Source of the DNA: Polaromonas glacialis
GTDB lineage: Bacteria; Pseudomonadota; Gammaproteobacteria; Burkholderiales; Burkholderiaceae_C
Assembly: GCF_000709345.1 (NCBI RefSeq)
Contig: NZ_KL448324.1
Span: 215,198-279,197 of the forward strand
Length of the DNA: 64,000 nt
Reading direction: 5' to 3'
Part shown: one piece after another, positions 1 to 9,472 of the stretch
How positions within the stretch are numbered: the first letter of the stretch is position 1
How the letters are laid out: every line of letters starts with the position of its first letter
Position numbers and translations under genes: made by a program
The notes under the pieces: model-generated
Database searches by the model: none
The model's input: only the letters and a program-made list of their open reading frames with translations
Told to the model about the DNA's origin: nothing

Positions 1-347
1 ACCGCGTGGTTGGACGTCGCGTAGATGATGCGGTCGACGCCGGCAGTGTGTGCCTGATCCCAGAGCTTGATCGTGCCTTCGATGTTGGCCGGCAAGAGGA
101 CGTTCCACTGCGCCTCGCGCGGGTAGCCGGCGAAGTGAACAACCGCCGAAGCTCCTTGCAACACTTCCTTGAGCGCCGTTTCGTCGTTCAGGTCGATCTG
201 GAAGGCGGTTTCGTTGGCATGCTCAGGCGTCAGCGGCGCCTGGTCGAGCACCCGAAGTTCCCTGCAACTGGCCGCCAGGCCAGGGCGCAGCGACCGGCCC
301 AGGCGGCCGGCCGCACCTGTCAGCACAATGCAGTCGATCAGCGCCAT
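1..347 (-). CDS. udh: Uronate dehydrogenase (NAD-dependent), C-terminus cut by window edge
   Basis: About 115 residues from ATG at 347 running off the left edge. Near the N-terminus is a Rossmann glycine motif (TGAAGRLGRSL), followed by an acidic residue ending strand 2 (VLDQAPL), an HFAGYP segment and an IIYATSNHA stretch, all typical of the short-chain epimerase/dehydratase fold. The order and spacing resemble bacterial uronate dehydrogenases (VTGAAGQLG, FASSNH), which oxidise galacturonate or glucuronate to the aldaro-lactone in the cytoplasm. It starts one base after the stop of the RraA-like gene and is the last visible gene of the minus-strand uronate operon. Another NAD-dependent epimerase is possible, but the neighbours favour Udh. 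Confidence 0.75.
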   Translation of the reverse strand, partial: MALIDCIVLTGAAGRLGRSLRPGLAASCRELRVLDQAPLTPEHANETAFQIDLNDETALKEVLQGASAVVHFAGYPREAQWNVLLPANIEGTIKLWDQAHTAGVDRIIYATSNHA

Positions 348-348
348 G

Positions 349-1086
349 TCAGTTCATCCCGGTCGCCAGCGGATAGTGCGCCGCCTGCGCGCCGCGCCAC
401 GCGGCAAACTCTGCCTGCTCGGATGCATCGGTCATCGGGTACACGCCAAACAGGCCCGCGCCTTCACCAATGCGCTTGGCCACCCAGTCTTCATACAGCG
501 TCTGGTCGTAGGCCTCCACCGCCACCGCGTCGGCAATGTGTGCCGGAATGCAGACCACGCCTTCGGCATCGCCCACCATCACATCGCCCGGGTACACCGC
601 CACGCCGCCGCAGGCTATCGGCAGCTGCAGGTCCATCGCATGGTGCTTGATGAGGTTGGTCGGCGCCGACGGCCGCTGGTGGTAGGCGGCAAAGTCCATC
701 AGCGCGATTTCCGGTGTGTCGCGAAAGCCGCCGTCGGTCACCACGCCGGCCACGCCGCGCTTGAGCAGGCGCGTCAGCAGTAGGCCGCCGCTGGAGGCCG
801 CGCTTGCATCGCCCCGGCTGTCCATCACCAGCACCTGGCCTTCAGGGCATTCTTCCACCGCCACGCGCTGCGGATGGCTGCGGTCGTTGAAGGCGTCGAT
901 GCCGTCGAGGTCTTCGCGGGCCGGAATGTAGCGCAGGGTGTAGGCCGCGCCGACCATGTTGGCCTGGGTGCCGCCCACCAGCCTGACCTGCTGAAGAAAG
1001 GTGTTGTGAAAGCCGCGCTTGAACAGCACGGTGGTCAGGGTGGCGGTGGAGACCCGCATCAAGCGGGCTCGGGTGGTGTCGTTCAT
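349..1086 (-). CDS. RraA-family protein (aldolase/decarboxylase-like)
   Basis: 245 residues. The central RraA-fold signature is visible: GGLLLTRLLKRGVAGVVTDGGFRD, where the Asp and Arg correspond to the metal/substrate pair of RraA and HMG/CHA aldolases, followed by YPGDVMVGDAEGV. Despite the family name, members in sugar-acid operons are thought to act on keto-acids rather than on RNase E. Its ATG overlaps the stop of the upstream dehydratase gene by 4 bases (ATGA), so the two are translationally coupled. A role downstream of the dehydratase, cleaving or decarboxylating a keto-deoxy acid, is inferred from position; the substrate cannot be read from the sequence. Confidence 0.75.
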   Translation of the reverse strand: MNDTTRARLMRVSTATLTTVLFKRGFHNTFLQQVRLVGGTQANMVGAAYTLRYIPAREDLDGIDAFNDRSHPQRVAVEECPEGQVLVMDSRGDASAASSGGLLLTRLLKRGVAGVVTDGGFRDTPEIALMDFAAYHQRPSAPTNLIKHHAMDLQLPIACGGVAVYPGDVMVGDAEGVVCIPAHIADAVAVEAYDQTLYEDWVAKRIGEGAGLFGVYPMTDASEQAEFAAWRGAQAAHYPLATGMN

Positions 1087-2288
1087 GGTGGGGGCGTCTT
1101 TCGGGTTTGAAATTGGGGGGCGCGCGGGCGGCGAGCCTGAGTCAGCACGGTCTGGTCTTCGGTGCCGGCGTTCCAGCCGCCGGTGGCGATCGAGATGTTT
1201 CGCTCGCTCGGGTGGCTGGCGACGAAGTCCAGGTCGAGCGTGACGCCCAGCCCGGCGCCCTGCGGCACGTCGATCAGCCCGTCCCTGGCGGCGAGAGCAG
1301 TGGTGATGGTTTTGGCGCGCCCTGCCCAGTCGGGCTCAAGCCGCTCAAGGATCAGACCGTTGGGAATGGCCGACAGGAAATGGGTGGCGGCGAACTCGGC
1401 CACCGGCCCGAGCGAGCCGGAATGCGGCGCGACCATGATGCCGCAGGCCTCGGCCATGGCGGCGAGCTTTTTCATCTGCGTCAGCCCGCCGAAGCGGCCG
1501 GTGTCGGGCTGCACCACGTCGAACAGGCCGTTTTCCAGGAAGGGCCGCATCTCGGCCAGTGTGGCCAGGCGCTCGCCGCCAGCCAGCGGCAGCGCCACCT
1601 TGTCGCGCACCCGCTTCCAGCCGGCCAGGTCATCGGGCGCGACGGCTTCTTCAAGGAACAGCAGGTGCAGCGGCTCCAGCGCGCGGCCAATCGCCACCGC
1701 GTCCCCGGTGGTCAGCCACGGCGGCCCGTGCAGATCGACCATCAGGTCGATGTCGTCGCCCACGGCGGCGCGGATCGCAAAGGCGCGTTCGACGATGTCC
1801 TTGGTGCCGCCGACCTTGAGCGCCCGCACGCCATCGGCCACGGCGGCTTTAGCGGTTTCGACATTCGAGGCATGCACATAGTAGGGAACGGCGGGGCGGG
1901 TGGTGCCGCCCAGCAGCGCGGACACCGGCACGCCGAGCGCCTGCGCGTTCAGGTCCCACAGCGCCATGTCGATGGCGGCCAGCGCGCCCATGCCGACCAC
2001 GCCGGTCTGGCCGTGGCCCATCAGCGCGACGCGGATTTTCTGGCCGATGCGCTCGACATCGCGCACCGTCTCGCCGATCAGGAGGCGGCTCAGGTCTTCG
2101 ACGGCGGCGGCCACCACGCGCGGCCAGCCCGAGCCTTCGCCGGTGCCGACCAGGCCGGCATCGGTTTCAATCGTCACGAAAAACCAGTTGCGGCCGGTCG
2201 CCAGCGCGCTCTTGCCGGTGGCCGACCAGCCGGTGTGGCCAGGGGCGCCAGCCTGCATCAGGTGGCCGTGGATGGCGGTGATTTTCAT
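1083..2288 (-). CDS. Mandelate racemase/muconate lactonizing enzyme family sugar-acid dehydratase
   Basis: 401 residues from the ATG at 2288, chosen because it overlaps the uxaC stop (ATGA) and begins with the usual MKIT strand. The enolase-superfamily barrel is complete: ALKVGG (lysine region), VDLHG (metal Asp plus a His as in sugar-acid dehydratases), LEEAV (metal Glu), GGERL (metal Glu), QPDTGRFGG (Asp of the dyad) and APHSGSLG (catalytic His). These residues suggest dehydration of an aldonate or aldarate to a 2-keto-3-deoxy acid. Between uxaC and the RraA gene, an aldarate or galactonate-type substrate is likely. The C-terminal ~25 residues (RRPRAPQF... region) look like an extension unusual for the family. 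Confidence 0.8.
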   Translation of the reverse strand: MKITAIHGHLMQAGAPGHTGWSATGKSALATGRNWFFVTIETDAGLVGTGEGSGWPRVVAAAVEDLSRLLIGETVRDVERIGQKIRVALMGHGQTGVVGMGALAAIDMALWDLNAQALGVPVSALLGGTTRPAVPYYVHASNVETAKAAVADGVRALKVGGTKDIVERAFAIRAAVGDDIDLMVDLHGPPWLTTGDAVAIGRALEPLHLLFLEEAVAPDDLAGWKRVRDKVALPLAGGERLATLAEMRPFLENGLFDVVQPDTGRFGGLTQMKKLAAMAEACGIMVAPHSGSLGPVAEFAATHFLSAIPNGLILERLEPDWAGRAKTITTALAARDGLIDVPQGAGLGVTLDLDFVASHPSERNISIATGGWNAGTEDQTVLTQARRPRAPQFQTRKTPPP

Positions 2289-3724
2289 GGGTTTCCTTGC
2301 ATGCGTTGTTGAGTAACTGGCTTGGTGTCGGGACGCAGCCAGCGGCGGGCATTGAAATAGCACAGGTCCTGGATGAAGTTCTGCAGAAAATCCTGATCGC
2401 GCGGCAGCTCGCCCGACTCCACCCATTCACCGACCAGGTTGCAGAGAATGCGCCGGTAGTATTCGTGCCGCGAATACGACAGCAGGCTGCGCGAATCGGT
2501 CGTCATGCCGATGTGCCGCCCGAGCAGACCCATGTTGCCCAGCGCTTTCAGTTGGCGCACCATGCCGTCGCGGTTGTCGTTGAACCACCAGGCCGGCCCG
2601 AACTGGACCTTGCCCGGAATGCCTTCCCCGGTGAACGAGCCGGTCACCGAGGCGAACATGTCGGTGTCCGACGGGTTGAGGGTGAACAGAATCGTGCGCG
2701 GCAGCGCCCCCTGGCATTCGAGCTGGTTCAGCACGCCGCAGACCAGCGCCACATCCGACGAGGTGCCGATGCAGGCATAGCCGCCCGCGCCCCCGGTGAT
2801 ACGCTGCAGGCGCTCGCTGGTGGTGCGCTGCGCACCGATGTGCAGCTGCATGGTCCAGTCGCGGCAGTGGTATTCGCCACCCAAAAAAAGCAGCAGCGCG
2901 GTCTTGAGTTGCCGCACTTCGTGCGCATCAAGGGTGCCGCCCGCCATCAGCCGGTTGAAAATGCCCGCCACCCGTGCGTCATCAGCCAGTTCAAACACGG
3001 GTCGGTCCAGCCCGACATCTGCCACGCAGCAACCCGCTTCCTGAAATACGTCCATCCGGATGCGAACGGCAGCCTTGAAGGCATCGAGTCCGTCGATTGG
3101 GATGCTGGTGGCTGCTTGCAGCGCACTGCAAAATGCCATGAAGCCCGGCGCGTCCACGGCGATGATGCGGTCGGCCCGCAGCGACGGCAGCATGGTCAGG
3201 GTTCCGCCTTCGGCCTGCATCCGCCGGTGCGGCGCCAGCGAATCCAGCAGGTCGTCGGAGGTGCAGAGCAGCTCGACCCGCGCCTGTTTCAGCAAGCCAC
3301 GCGCCGACAGGCGCGGTTCCTTCAGCTGGCGGTTGCAGTCGGCCCAGATGGCGTCGGCGGTTGTTGGCGACAGCGGCGCATCAACGCCGAAATAGCGCTT
3401 GAGTTCGAGCGAAGTCCAGTGATAGAGCGGGTTGCCGACGGTGTAGGGCACGGTGTGCGCCCAGGCGCCGAACTTTTCGCGGCTTGACGCGCCGCCGGTG
3501 ATGGCGTGCTCGGCGATGCCGTTCATGCGCATGGCGCGCCATTTGTACGGGTCGGCGCTGATCCACAGCTCGGCCAGGTTTCCGAACACCCGGTCATCGG
3601 CCACGGCCTGCGGGTCGATGTGGCTGTGAAAGTCGATGACCGGCAGCGCGGCCGCATGGTCATGGTAGAGCGAGCGCGCCACCTTAGAGTGCAATAAGAA
3701 GTCGTCGGACAGATAGTCAGCCAC
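2285..3724 (-). CDS. uxaC: Uronate isomerase (glucuronate isomerase)
   Basis: 479 residues, the usual length. UxaC isomerises D-glucuronate to D-fructuronate and D-galacturonate to D-tagaturonate in the cytoplasm. Diagnostic amidohydrolase-fold motifs are present: IDFHSHIDP near residue 30 (metal histidines), AWWFNDN near 375 and TTDSRSLLSYSRHEYYRR near 405-420. Having both Udh (oxidative route) and UxaC (isomerase route) in one operon is notable, because no mannonate/altronate oxidoreductase is in view. The stop overlaps the dehydratase start by 4 bases; 80 bases separate its start from the receptor gene upstream. Confidence 0.92.
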   Translation of the reverse strand: MADYLSDDFLLHSKVARSLYHDHAAALPVIDFHSHIDPQAVADDRVFGNLAELWISADPYKWRAMRMNGIAEHAITGGASSREKFGAWAHTVPYTVGNPLYHWTSLELKRYFGVDAPLSPTTADAIWADCNRQLKEPRLSARGLLKQARVELLCTSDDLLDSLAPHRRMQAEGGTLTMLPSLRADRIIAVDAPGFMAFCSALQAATSIPIDGLDAFKAAVRIRMDVFQEAGCCVADVGLDRPVFELADDARVAGIFNRLMAGGTLDAHEVRQLKTALLLFLGGEYHCRDWTMQLHIGAQRTTSERLQRITGGAGGYACIGTSSDVALVCGVLNQLECQGALPRTILFTLNPSDTDMFASVTGSFTGEGIPGKVQFGPAWWFNDNRDGMVRQLKALGNMGLLGRHIGMTTDSRSLLSYSRHEYYRRILCNLVGEWVESGELPRDQDFLQNFIQDLCYFNARRWLRPDTKPVTQQRMQGNP

Positions 3725-3804
3725 TGCAGGTTTCCGTTTGATGTTTGAACTGCGCCGGCACGGTAGCCGAGCACGCCAGTTGCCTTGCGCGATTCACACC
3801 TGGC

Positions 3805-4821
3805 TTATTCCGCCTTGATGCCGGCCGCCTTGATGAGCGCCGTCCAGCGCACCAGCTCGTCGCGGTACAGTTTCTGGAATTCACCCGGATTGGCGCTTCC
3901 CTGCACCTCGGTGCCGGCGCCGACCAGGCGGTCAATGACCTCCTTGTTCTTCAGCGCCTTCGAGATGCTGGCATGCAGTTTCTGGACGATCTCGGGCGGC
4001 GTGCCGGTGCGCACCGCGACGCCCTGCCAGCTGCGCATGAAGGCCGCAGGCGCAATGCCCTGCTGGCCGGCCGGCTTGATCGACGGGTAGCTCGCAATCG
4101 GGTCTTTCTGCATCACGCCGATGAATTTGATCTTGCCGGCCTCGACATTGACGCGGTGCAAAGGCGTGACCGCCGTGTCGAACATGGCGTCGGTTTCGCC
4201 GCCCAGCAGGCCCTGCAGGGCCGGCGCGCCGCCCCGGTAGGGCACATGGGTGTATTTGATGCCGACGGTGCGGGTGAACAGCTCGGGGCCGAGGTGGGAC
4301 GAGGTGCCCGTGCCGCCGGAGGCGAAGTTAAGGCCGCTGGGACTTTTCTTCGACACGGCAATCAGGTCCTGCAGGCTGTTGATCTCTGACTTGCCGGGCA
4401 CGAACACGACGATAGGCATGGCCGTCATCTGCGAGACCATGGTGATGTCTTTTTCGGGGTCGTAGCCCACCGAGGCCATCAGCGCCGGATTGGTGGCCAG
4501 CGTCAGCCCGGCGAACAAGATGGTGTAGCCGTCGGCCGGCGCCGAGAGCAGCGCCTGCGTGGCAATGTGGGCACTCGCCCCGGGCTTGTTGTCTACCACC
4601 ACCGGCTGGCCCAGGTCCTTGCCCAGCTCCTGGGCCACGGCCCGCGCCACCACGTCGGCCGAGCCGCCTGGCGCAAAGCCGACGATGAAGCGGATCGGAT
4701 GGTTCGGGTAGGCGGCTTGCGCCTGCGCGGTGAGCGGCACGGCGTTCAACAGCGCCCCTGCGGCGCATGCTGCGAGCAGCTGGCGGCGGACAAGGCTTGA
4801 CGGCAACAGCGGATGTTTCAT
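3805..4821 (-). CDS. Tripartite tricarboxylate transporter receptor (TctC/Bug family), uronate operon
   Basis: 338 residues with an N-terminal Arg-Arg followed by a hydrophobic stretch and AQAQA, a typical export signal. The mature part opens with YPNHPIRFIVGFAPGGSADVVAR, the Bug ligand-loop signature, and continues with VDNKPGA and YTHVPYRGGAPA. It should be a periplasmic solute-binding protein for a carboxylate. Its place between the GntR regulator and uxaC suggests a uronate or aldarate ligand. No tctA or tctB membrane gene is in the window, so the permease, if any, must be encoded elsewhere. Confidence 0.88.
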   Translation of the reverse strand: MKHPLLPSSLVRRQLLAACAAGALLNAVPLTAQAQAAYPNHPIRFIVGFAPGGSADVVARAVAQELGKDLGQPVVVDNKPGASAHIATQALLSAPADGYTILFAGLTLATNPALMASVGYDPEKDITMVSQMTAMPIVVFVPGKSEINSLQDLIAVSKKSPSGLNFASGGTGTSSHLGPELFTRTVGIKYTHVPYRGGAPALQGLLGGETDAMFDTAVTPLHRVNVEAGKIKFIGVMQKDPIASYPSIKPAGQQGIAPAAFMRSWQGVAVRTGTPPEIVQKLHASISKALKNKEVIDRLVGAGTEVQGSANPGEFQKLYRDELVRWTALIKAAGIKAE

Positions 4822-4887
4822 GGGGTGTGTCTCCAGTTCTTCTAAGTCAAAAATGGACGCCCGGGGCAGGCGCCCGAGGTTTTTCGG

Positions 4888-5544
4888 TCAGCCGCGCGCG
4901 GCCCGGCAGATGGCCAGCAGGTCAAGCCGGGAGGAATCGGTGTGCTCCAGCATGGCCTGCGCAGCTTTTTCCTCGTCGCCCGCTGCAATGGCACGAACGA
5001 TCTGGCGGTGCTGCGCCACCACCAGGTCCAGGCGGCCGGTGCCGTAGCCGACCGAGCGGCGGTAAGCATCAACCAGCGTGGAGCGGCCCTGCAGCAGATC
5101 GACCGCCAGCGGGTTGTCGGCGATCACGTCGATGTGCCGGTGCAGGTTGCGGTTGGCCTCGACGCAGGCGGCGGGGTCATTGGACTGGGCTGCGCTTTCA
5201 TACGCGGCGGCCAGTTCCATCATGCGGTTGACCTGCTCGGGAACCGCCATGCGCGCCGCATCGCGCACCAGCATCGACTGCACGGCGCCGCGCAGCCGGT
5301 ACAGGTTGTCGATGTAGCGCTCATCAACCAACGGAATGACCGCGCCGCGGTTCATTCGCATGGCGATGACGCCTTCGCCTTGGAGCTGCAGCAATGCCTC
5401 GCGCACCGGGTTGGCGCTGACCTGGTAATGCTCCGCCAACTGCGCCAGCGTGACGTGGCTGCCCAGGGGCCAGATGCCGGAGACGATGTCAACGCGGACT
5501 TGGTCGCGCAAACGCATGTAGGTGGGGGTGTTGATGGCAGACAT
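4888..5544 (-). CDS. GntR-family transcriptional regulator, FadR/FCD subfamily
   Basis: 218 residues. The N-terminal winged helix reads LRDQVRVDIVSGIWPLGSHVTLAQLAEHYQVSANPVREAL, a classical GntR DNA-binding domain. The all-helical C-terminal part has Asp/His positions (ANRNLHRHID, VAQHRQIVRAI) expected of an FCD ligand domain that binds a metal and an organic acid. It is the first gene of the minus-strand uronate operon and is divergent from the aldehyde dehydrogenase, so it probably represses both units until a uronate or aldarate intermediate appears. Regulation is inferred from position. Confidence 0.88.
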   Translation of the reverse strand: MSAINTPTYMRLRDQVRVDIVSGIWPLGSHVTLAQLAEHYQVSANPVREALLQLQGEGVIAMRMNRGAVIPLVDERYIDNLYRLRGAVQSMLVRDAARMAVPEQVNRMMELAAAYESAAQSNDPAACVEANRNLHRHIDVIADNPLAVDLLQGRSTLVDAYRRSVGYGTGRLDLVVAQHRQIVRAIAAGDEEKAAQAMLEHTDSSRLDLLAICRAARG

Positions 5545-5732
5545 GACGCTACTTTAAACTAAAAAAATAGATTTTATAAAATATTTAATGTTTAATAACG
5601 TGGCATGTCACAGTGAACTCGGCACCGTCCGATGACGTGAGCCTTGACGGGTGCGGCGCGCTCCCATCTCAAAACCGCCTGCGGCTGTGTTCAGCCACTT
5701 TGCAGGCATTCACCCTTTTTTTGGAAAAAATC
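5545..5732. promoter_or_regulatory. Divergent AT-rich promoter region of the uronate regulon with a palindrome
   Basis: The only long AT-rich stretch in the first 9 kb lies between the GntR gene and the dehydrogenase gene. It holds a perfect 12-base palindrome, ATTTTATAAAAT, at 5571-5582. This is a plausible operator or promoter core for divergent control by the adjacent GntR protein. No confident -35/-10 pair can be assigned. Confidence 0.4.
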
Positions 5733-7148
5733 ATGACCCTTCATCCTGATGTCGATACCGCTGTCGCCCTGGCCTGCGATGCCGCAGATGCCTGGGCCGG
5801 CTCGGACGGTCTGCGCCGCGCGGCGCTACTGGACCGATTGGCCGAGGCGTTGGAGAACGACCGGCCGGCGCTGGTGGCGCTGGCCGACAGCGAAACTCAT
5901 TTGGGCGCCGCCCGGCTGAACGGCGAACTGGACCGCACCTGTTTCCAGCTGAGGGGCTTTGCATCGCTGGCCCGGGACGGTGGTTTTTACGGTCGCATCG
6001 ACGACCCCGCCGTTGCCGGCCCGCCGCCTGCAGGCCGGCCGGACCTGACCCGGGTGCGGGTGCCCCTCGGGCCGGTGGCAATGTTTTCCGCGAGCAATTT
6101 CCCCTTTGCCTTCTCGGTGCTGGGCGGCGACACCGCATCGGCCCTGGCCGCCGGCTGCCCAGTGGTGGTCAAGGGCCATCCGGCGCACATCGGCCTGTCG
6201 CGCCGGGTGCACCAGTTGGCGCAGGGCGTGCTGCGCAGCCTGGAACTGCCCGAAGGCCTGATTGGCCACATCGACCTCGACACCCATGCCGCCGGCCTTG
6301 AACTGGTGGCCCACCCCGGCATCCAGGCGGTAGCGTTCACCGGCTCCCTGGCGGGCGGCCAGGCGCTGGGCCGGCAGGCGCAGGCTCGCAGCCAGCCGAT
6401 TCCTTTTTACGGCGAGCTGGGTTCAGTCAATCCGGTGGTGGTGTTGCCCGAAGCCCTTGAAGCGGACAGGGGCAGCCTGGCCAAGACGCTGGCTGCCTCC
6501 ATTACCCAGGGCTCAGGCCAGTTTTGCACCAGCCCTGGCCTCTTGATGATGCTGGACAGCCTTGACGCGCGGGCGCTGGTCGGGCAGCTGGCGGTGGAAA
6601 TCGATCAGATCGGCCTGCACCGCATGCTGTCCGAGCGCATTCATCAGGGTTACGTGCAAGGCGTGGCGGCGCTGAAGCGCCATCCCGAGGTGCGGACGCT
6701 GACGTCGGCAGCATCAACTGAAGGTGCGGGCAATGGCTTTGTCGGTTTGGTCAGCGCGGCCGCATTCCTGGCGGACCAGGCCTTGCGGCATGAAGTGTTT
6801 GGCGCCGCGTGCGTCTGCGTGCTGGCCACGTCGCTGGACGAGCTGTGCGCCGTGCTGGCGGCCGTCGGCGGATCCCTCACCACCACGCTCCTGGGGGCCG
6901 ATGGTGGCGGCGAACGCGACCGCCGGGTGTTTCGCATCGCTCAAAAAATATCGGGCCGGGTGCTGTTCCAGGGCATGCCGACCGGCGTGGCCGTCACCCA
7001 TGCCCAGCACCATGGCGGCCCGTGGCCAGCCTCGACCCAGCCGCTGTTCACTTCGGTCGGCTTCACCGCCAGTGACCGCTTCCTGCGCCCGGTGGCCTTG
7101 CAGGATGCACCACTCTGGCTGATGGAGCGCTGCGGGGTGCCGGTCTGA
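5733..7148 (+). CDS. 2,5-dioxovalerate (alpha-ketoglutaric semialdehyde) dehydrogenase-like aldehyde dehydrogenase
   Basis: 471 residues from the ATG at 5733. An in-frame ATG at 5613 would add 40 residues rich in divergent sequence and overlap the promoter region, so the later start is preferred. ALDH hallmarks are present: SASNFPFAFSVLGGD near residue 110, GELGSVNP with the general-base Glu near 226, and QGSGQFCTSPG with the catalytic Cys near 263. The SNFPFAFSVLGGDTASALAAGCPVVVK pattern is the one seen in ketoglutarate-semialdehyde dehydrogenases, the last step of the oxidative pentose/uronate pathway to 2-oxoglutarate. It is divergent from the uronate operon. The 3' end abuts the decayed acyl-CoA synthetase. 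Confidence 0.82.
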   Translation: MTLHPDVDTAVALACDAADAWAGSDGLRRAALLDRLAEALENDRPALVALADSETHLGAARLNGELDRTCFQLRGFASLARDGGFYGRIDDPAVAGPPPAGRPDLTRVRVPLGPVAMFSASNFPFAFSVLGGDTASALAAGCPVVVKGHPAHIGLSRRVHQLAQGVLRSLELPEGLIGHIDLDTHAAGLELVAHPGIQAVAFTGSLAGGQALGRQAQARSQPIPFYGELGSVNPVVVLPEALEADRGSLAKTLAASITQGSGQFCTSPGLLMMLDSLDARALVGQLAVEIDQIGLHRMLSERIHQGYVQGVAALKRHPEVRTLTSAASTEGAGNGFVGLVSAAAFLADQALRHEVFGAACVCVLATSLDELCAVLAAVGGSLTTTLLGADGGGERDRRVFRIAQKISGRVLFQGMPTGVAVTHAQHHGGPWPASTQPLFTSVGFTASDRFLRPVALQDAPLWLMERCGVPV

Positions 7149-7149
7149 G

Positions 7150-9105
7150 CTGGCTACGGTGTCGCCTTCTCCCTCAAGTAGCCTTGCCACGTGGGTGCGC
7201 TGTACCAACGCGCGGGCCAACGTCGCGTTGAGAGGCGGCAGGGCTACAGCGCAATCGGCCGCCACTTCGGCCGAGGTGCCGCCCTGGCCGAACAGAATGA
7301 CCGGGCCGAACACGCTGTCGATGTGGGCGCCGACGAACAGCTTGTGCGCATGGCGGTGCCGCACTATTGCCTGCACGGTGAAGCCGTCGAGGCGTGCGTC
7401 GGGTCGGGCCCGACGCACCCGCGCCAGCATCTCGTGGGCAGCGTCGCCCACCATAGCCGCGTTGTCCAGGTTCATCGCCACGCCGCCGACATCGGACGCG
7501 TGCGAAATGTCGGATGACAGCATCTTCAATGCCACCGGAAAGCCGATGGCTTCAGCGGCGCTGGCGGCATCAGTCGGCTGCAGACCGACGCTTCGGGTGG
7601 CCACCACGGGGATGCGGTAGGCGGCCAGCAAGGCCTTGGCTTCGGGCTCGCTGAGCCGGTCGCGGCCATCGGCCAGTACCTTTGCAAGCAGTTCTCGCAC
7701 GGCCCAGCCATCGGCGCAGGATCTGGCAGGAGGGGGTGGCAGCGCCGCCGCAGGCGCCTCCAGCAACTGTGCCTGGTTGCGGCGGTAGGTCACCAGCATC
7801 GCAAATGCGCGCACGGCTTCTTCGGGGGTCGGGTAGCAGGCGATTCCGCCGTTCTGGAAGGTCTGGCGCGCCTGGGCGACCGCCGCCTCGCCGAGCCAGC
7901 AAGCGATCAAGCGCGGGGGTGCGCTGTGGGCCAAGGGGAGCAGCGCCTGTGCAATCTCGGCTCTCGGTACGATGACAAAAGGCGCATGGATTAACAGCAC
8001 GGCACTGGCCGCAGGACCGTCGCTCAAGGCCTGCAGGGCCTGCACATAGCGCTCCACCGGCGCGTCACCGCCGATATCGACTGGGTTGGCGCGTGACCAG
8101 TTGCCCGGCAGCACCGCATCGTGTCTTCGTCCAGATCAGCCAGTTTCACGCCGGCATGCGACGCGGCGTCGGCGGCCATCACGCCGGCCCCCCCCCACTG
8201 TTGCTCAGGATGGTGAGTTCTTCGCAGGGGTTAGTGCGAAAGCGCGTCAGCGTCTCGGCCGCCAGGAACAACTGCTGCAGCGTGTCCACGCGAAGCATGC
8301 CGGTGCGTGCGATGGCTGCGTCATAGACCAGGTCAGAGCCGGCCTGTGCGCCGGTGTGGGCGCCTGCAGCCCGCTGGCCTTGGGGTGAACGCCCGGACTT
8401 GACCACGATCACCGGCTTGTTGCGCGCCGCGGCGCGCGCGGCCGACATGAACTTGCGCGGCGACTCGACCGCTTCGATATAGAGCATGATGGCGCGGGTC
8501 CTGGAATCACTGCCCAGGTAGTCCAGCATGTCGCCCAGGTCCACATCGGCCTGCGATCCCAGCGAAACCACGTGCGAAAACCCGATCGCACGCGCATGCG
8601 CCCAGTCGAGCATCGCCGCAACCAGTGCGCCCGATTGGGAAACAAACGCCAGTTCTCCCTTTAACGCATTGGTGGGAGCGAAGCTGGCGTTCAGGCCAAT
8701 GTGGGGTGCCAGCAAAGCGCTGCAGTCCGGCCCCAGGATGCGCAGCAGGTGAGGACGGGCAGCTGCAAGCAAGGCGGCTTTCTGCGCAATGTTCAACCCG
8801 ACGGTCAGCACCACCGCAGCGCGCGTGCCAATGGCCTCCAGCTCTGCAATCAAGCCCGCTACGGTGGCAGGTGGCGTGCAGATCACGGCCAGTTCGGGCA
8901 CGGTCGGCAAATCGGCTGCGCGCGCAAAGACTGGCTCGCCGCCAAGCTTGCGATACTTCGGGTTGACCGCGTACACCGGGCCCTTGAAGTGGCTGTTGCG
9001 AACGTTGCGCCATACCGCAGCGCCCATGCTGGCTGGGCGCTGCGAGGCGCCAAACACAGCCACCGATACCGGATCGAACAATGGGTCGAGGTTTCGAATG
9101 CTCAT
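7150..9105 (-). pseudogene. NDP-forming acyl-CoA synthetase (acetate-CoA ligase/Pat-like), frameshifted and 3'-truncated
   Basis: The ATG at 9105 begins MSIRNLDPLFDPVSVAVFGAS, the CoA-binding domain, followed by GPDCSALLAP and FVSQSGALVAAMLDWA, which continues well to ILSNSGGG. The frame then breaks at a run of nine C (8188-8196) and again near 8115, where VLPGNWSRANPVDIGGDA resumes. The ATP-grasp region (LSEPEAKALLAAYRIP, VFGPVILFGQGGTSAEV) reads to about 7180, then homology stops at the 3' end of the convergent dehydrogenase. The final ~40 residues of the ATP-grasp domain are therefore missing. Two frameshifts plus the truncation make an active enzyme unlikely. Confidence 0.8.
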
Positions 9106-9289
9106 CTTGGGTGGATAAGGCGGCAATGACCAGGGTCGCAGCGGATGGGATTTCCTTGCGGGGAACGCCCATGCTATCTTCTCAAAATAGGTGAAGTGGT
9201 TGGACTTTATGTTCGACTGTTTACAGAACTTGCGCCGTTGTTGAGTTGCAAGGCCGCTCAATTTATAAGACAGTTGTGAAAGTCTCCCT

Positions 9290-9343
9290 GGAACTCCTAA
9301 GGAGTTCCCTTTGAGCCCAATTTAATACACTGGGCTTCTTTTT
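9290..9343 (+). terminator. Paired hairpins ending in a T-run (possible terminator)
   Basis: GGAACTCC (9290-9297), TAA, GGAGTTCC (9301-9308) forms a perfect 8-bp stem. AGCCCA (9314-9319) pairs with TGGGCT (9331-9336) and is followed by TTCTTTTT. The second hairpin plus T-run fits an intrinsic terminator for plus-strand transcription, insulating the Crp-like genes. No active plus-strand gene lies just upstream, so the assignment is tentative. Confidence 0.4.
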
Positions 9344-9472
9344 CCCGTTGTCCTGACCATGGGCACGAAGGCATTGATCTTAAAGATCCTCCTGGAAATT
9401 AGCGAGTCACGAGCGCACTGATTTCACAAAATCAACCAGACACTGAGCCGGGAAGTGTTTATATTGGTGCGC

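Noticed and set aside
1107..2312. Long plus-strand open frame opposite the dehydratase gene
   Set aside because: It is antisense to a gene with complete catalytic motifs, in high-GC DNA where such shadows are common; no family resemblance.
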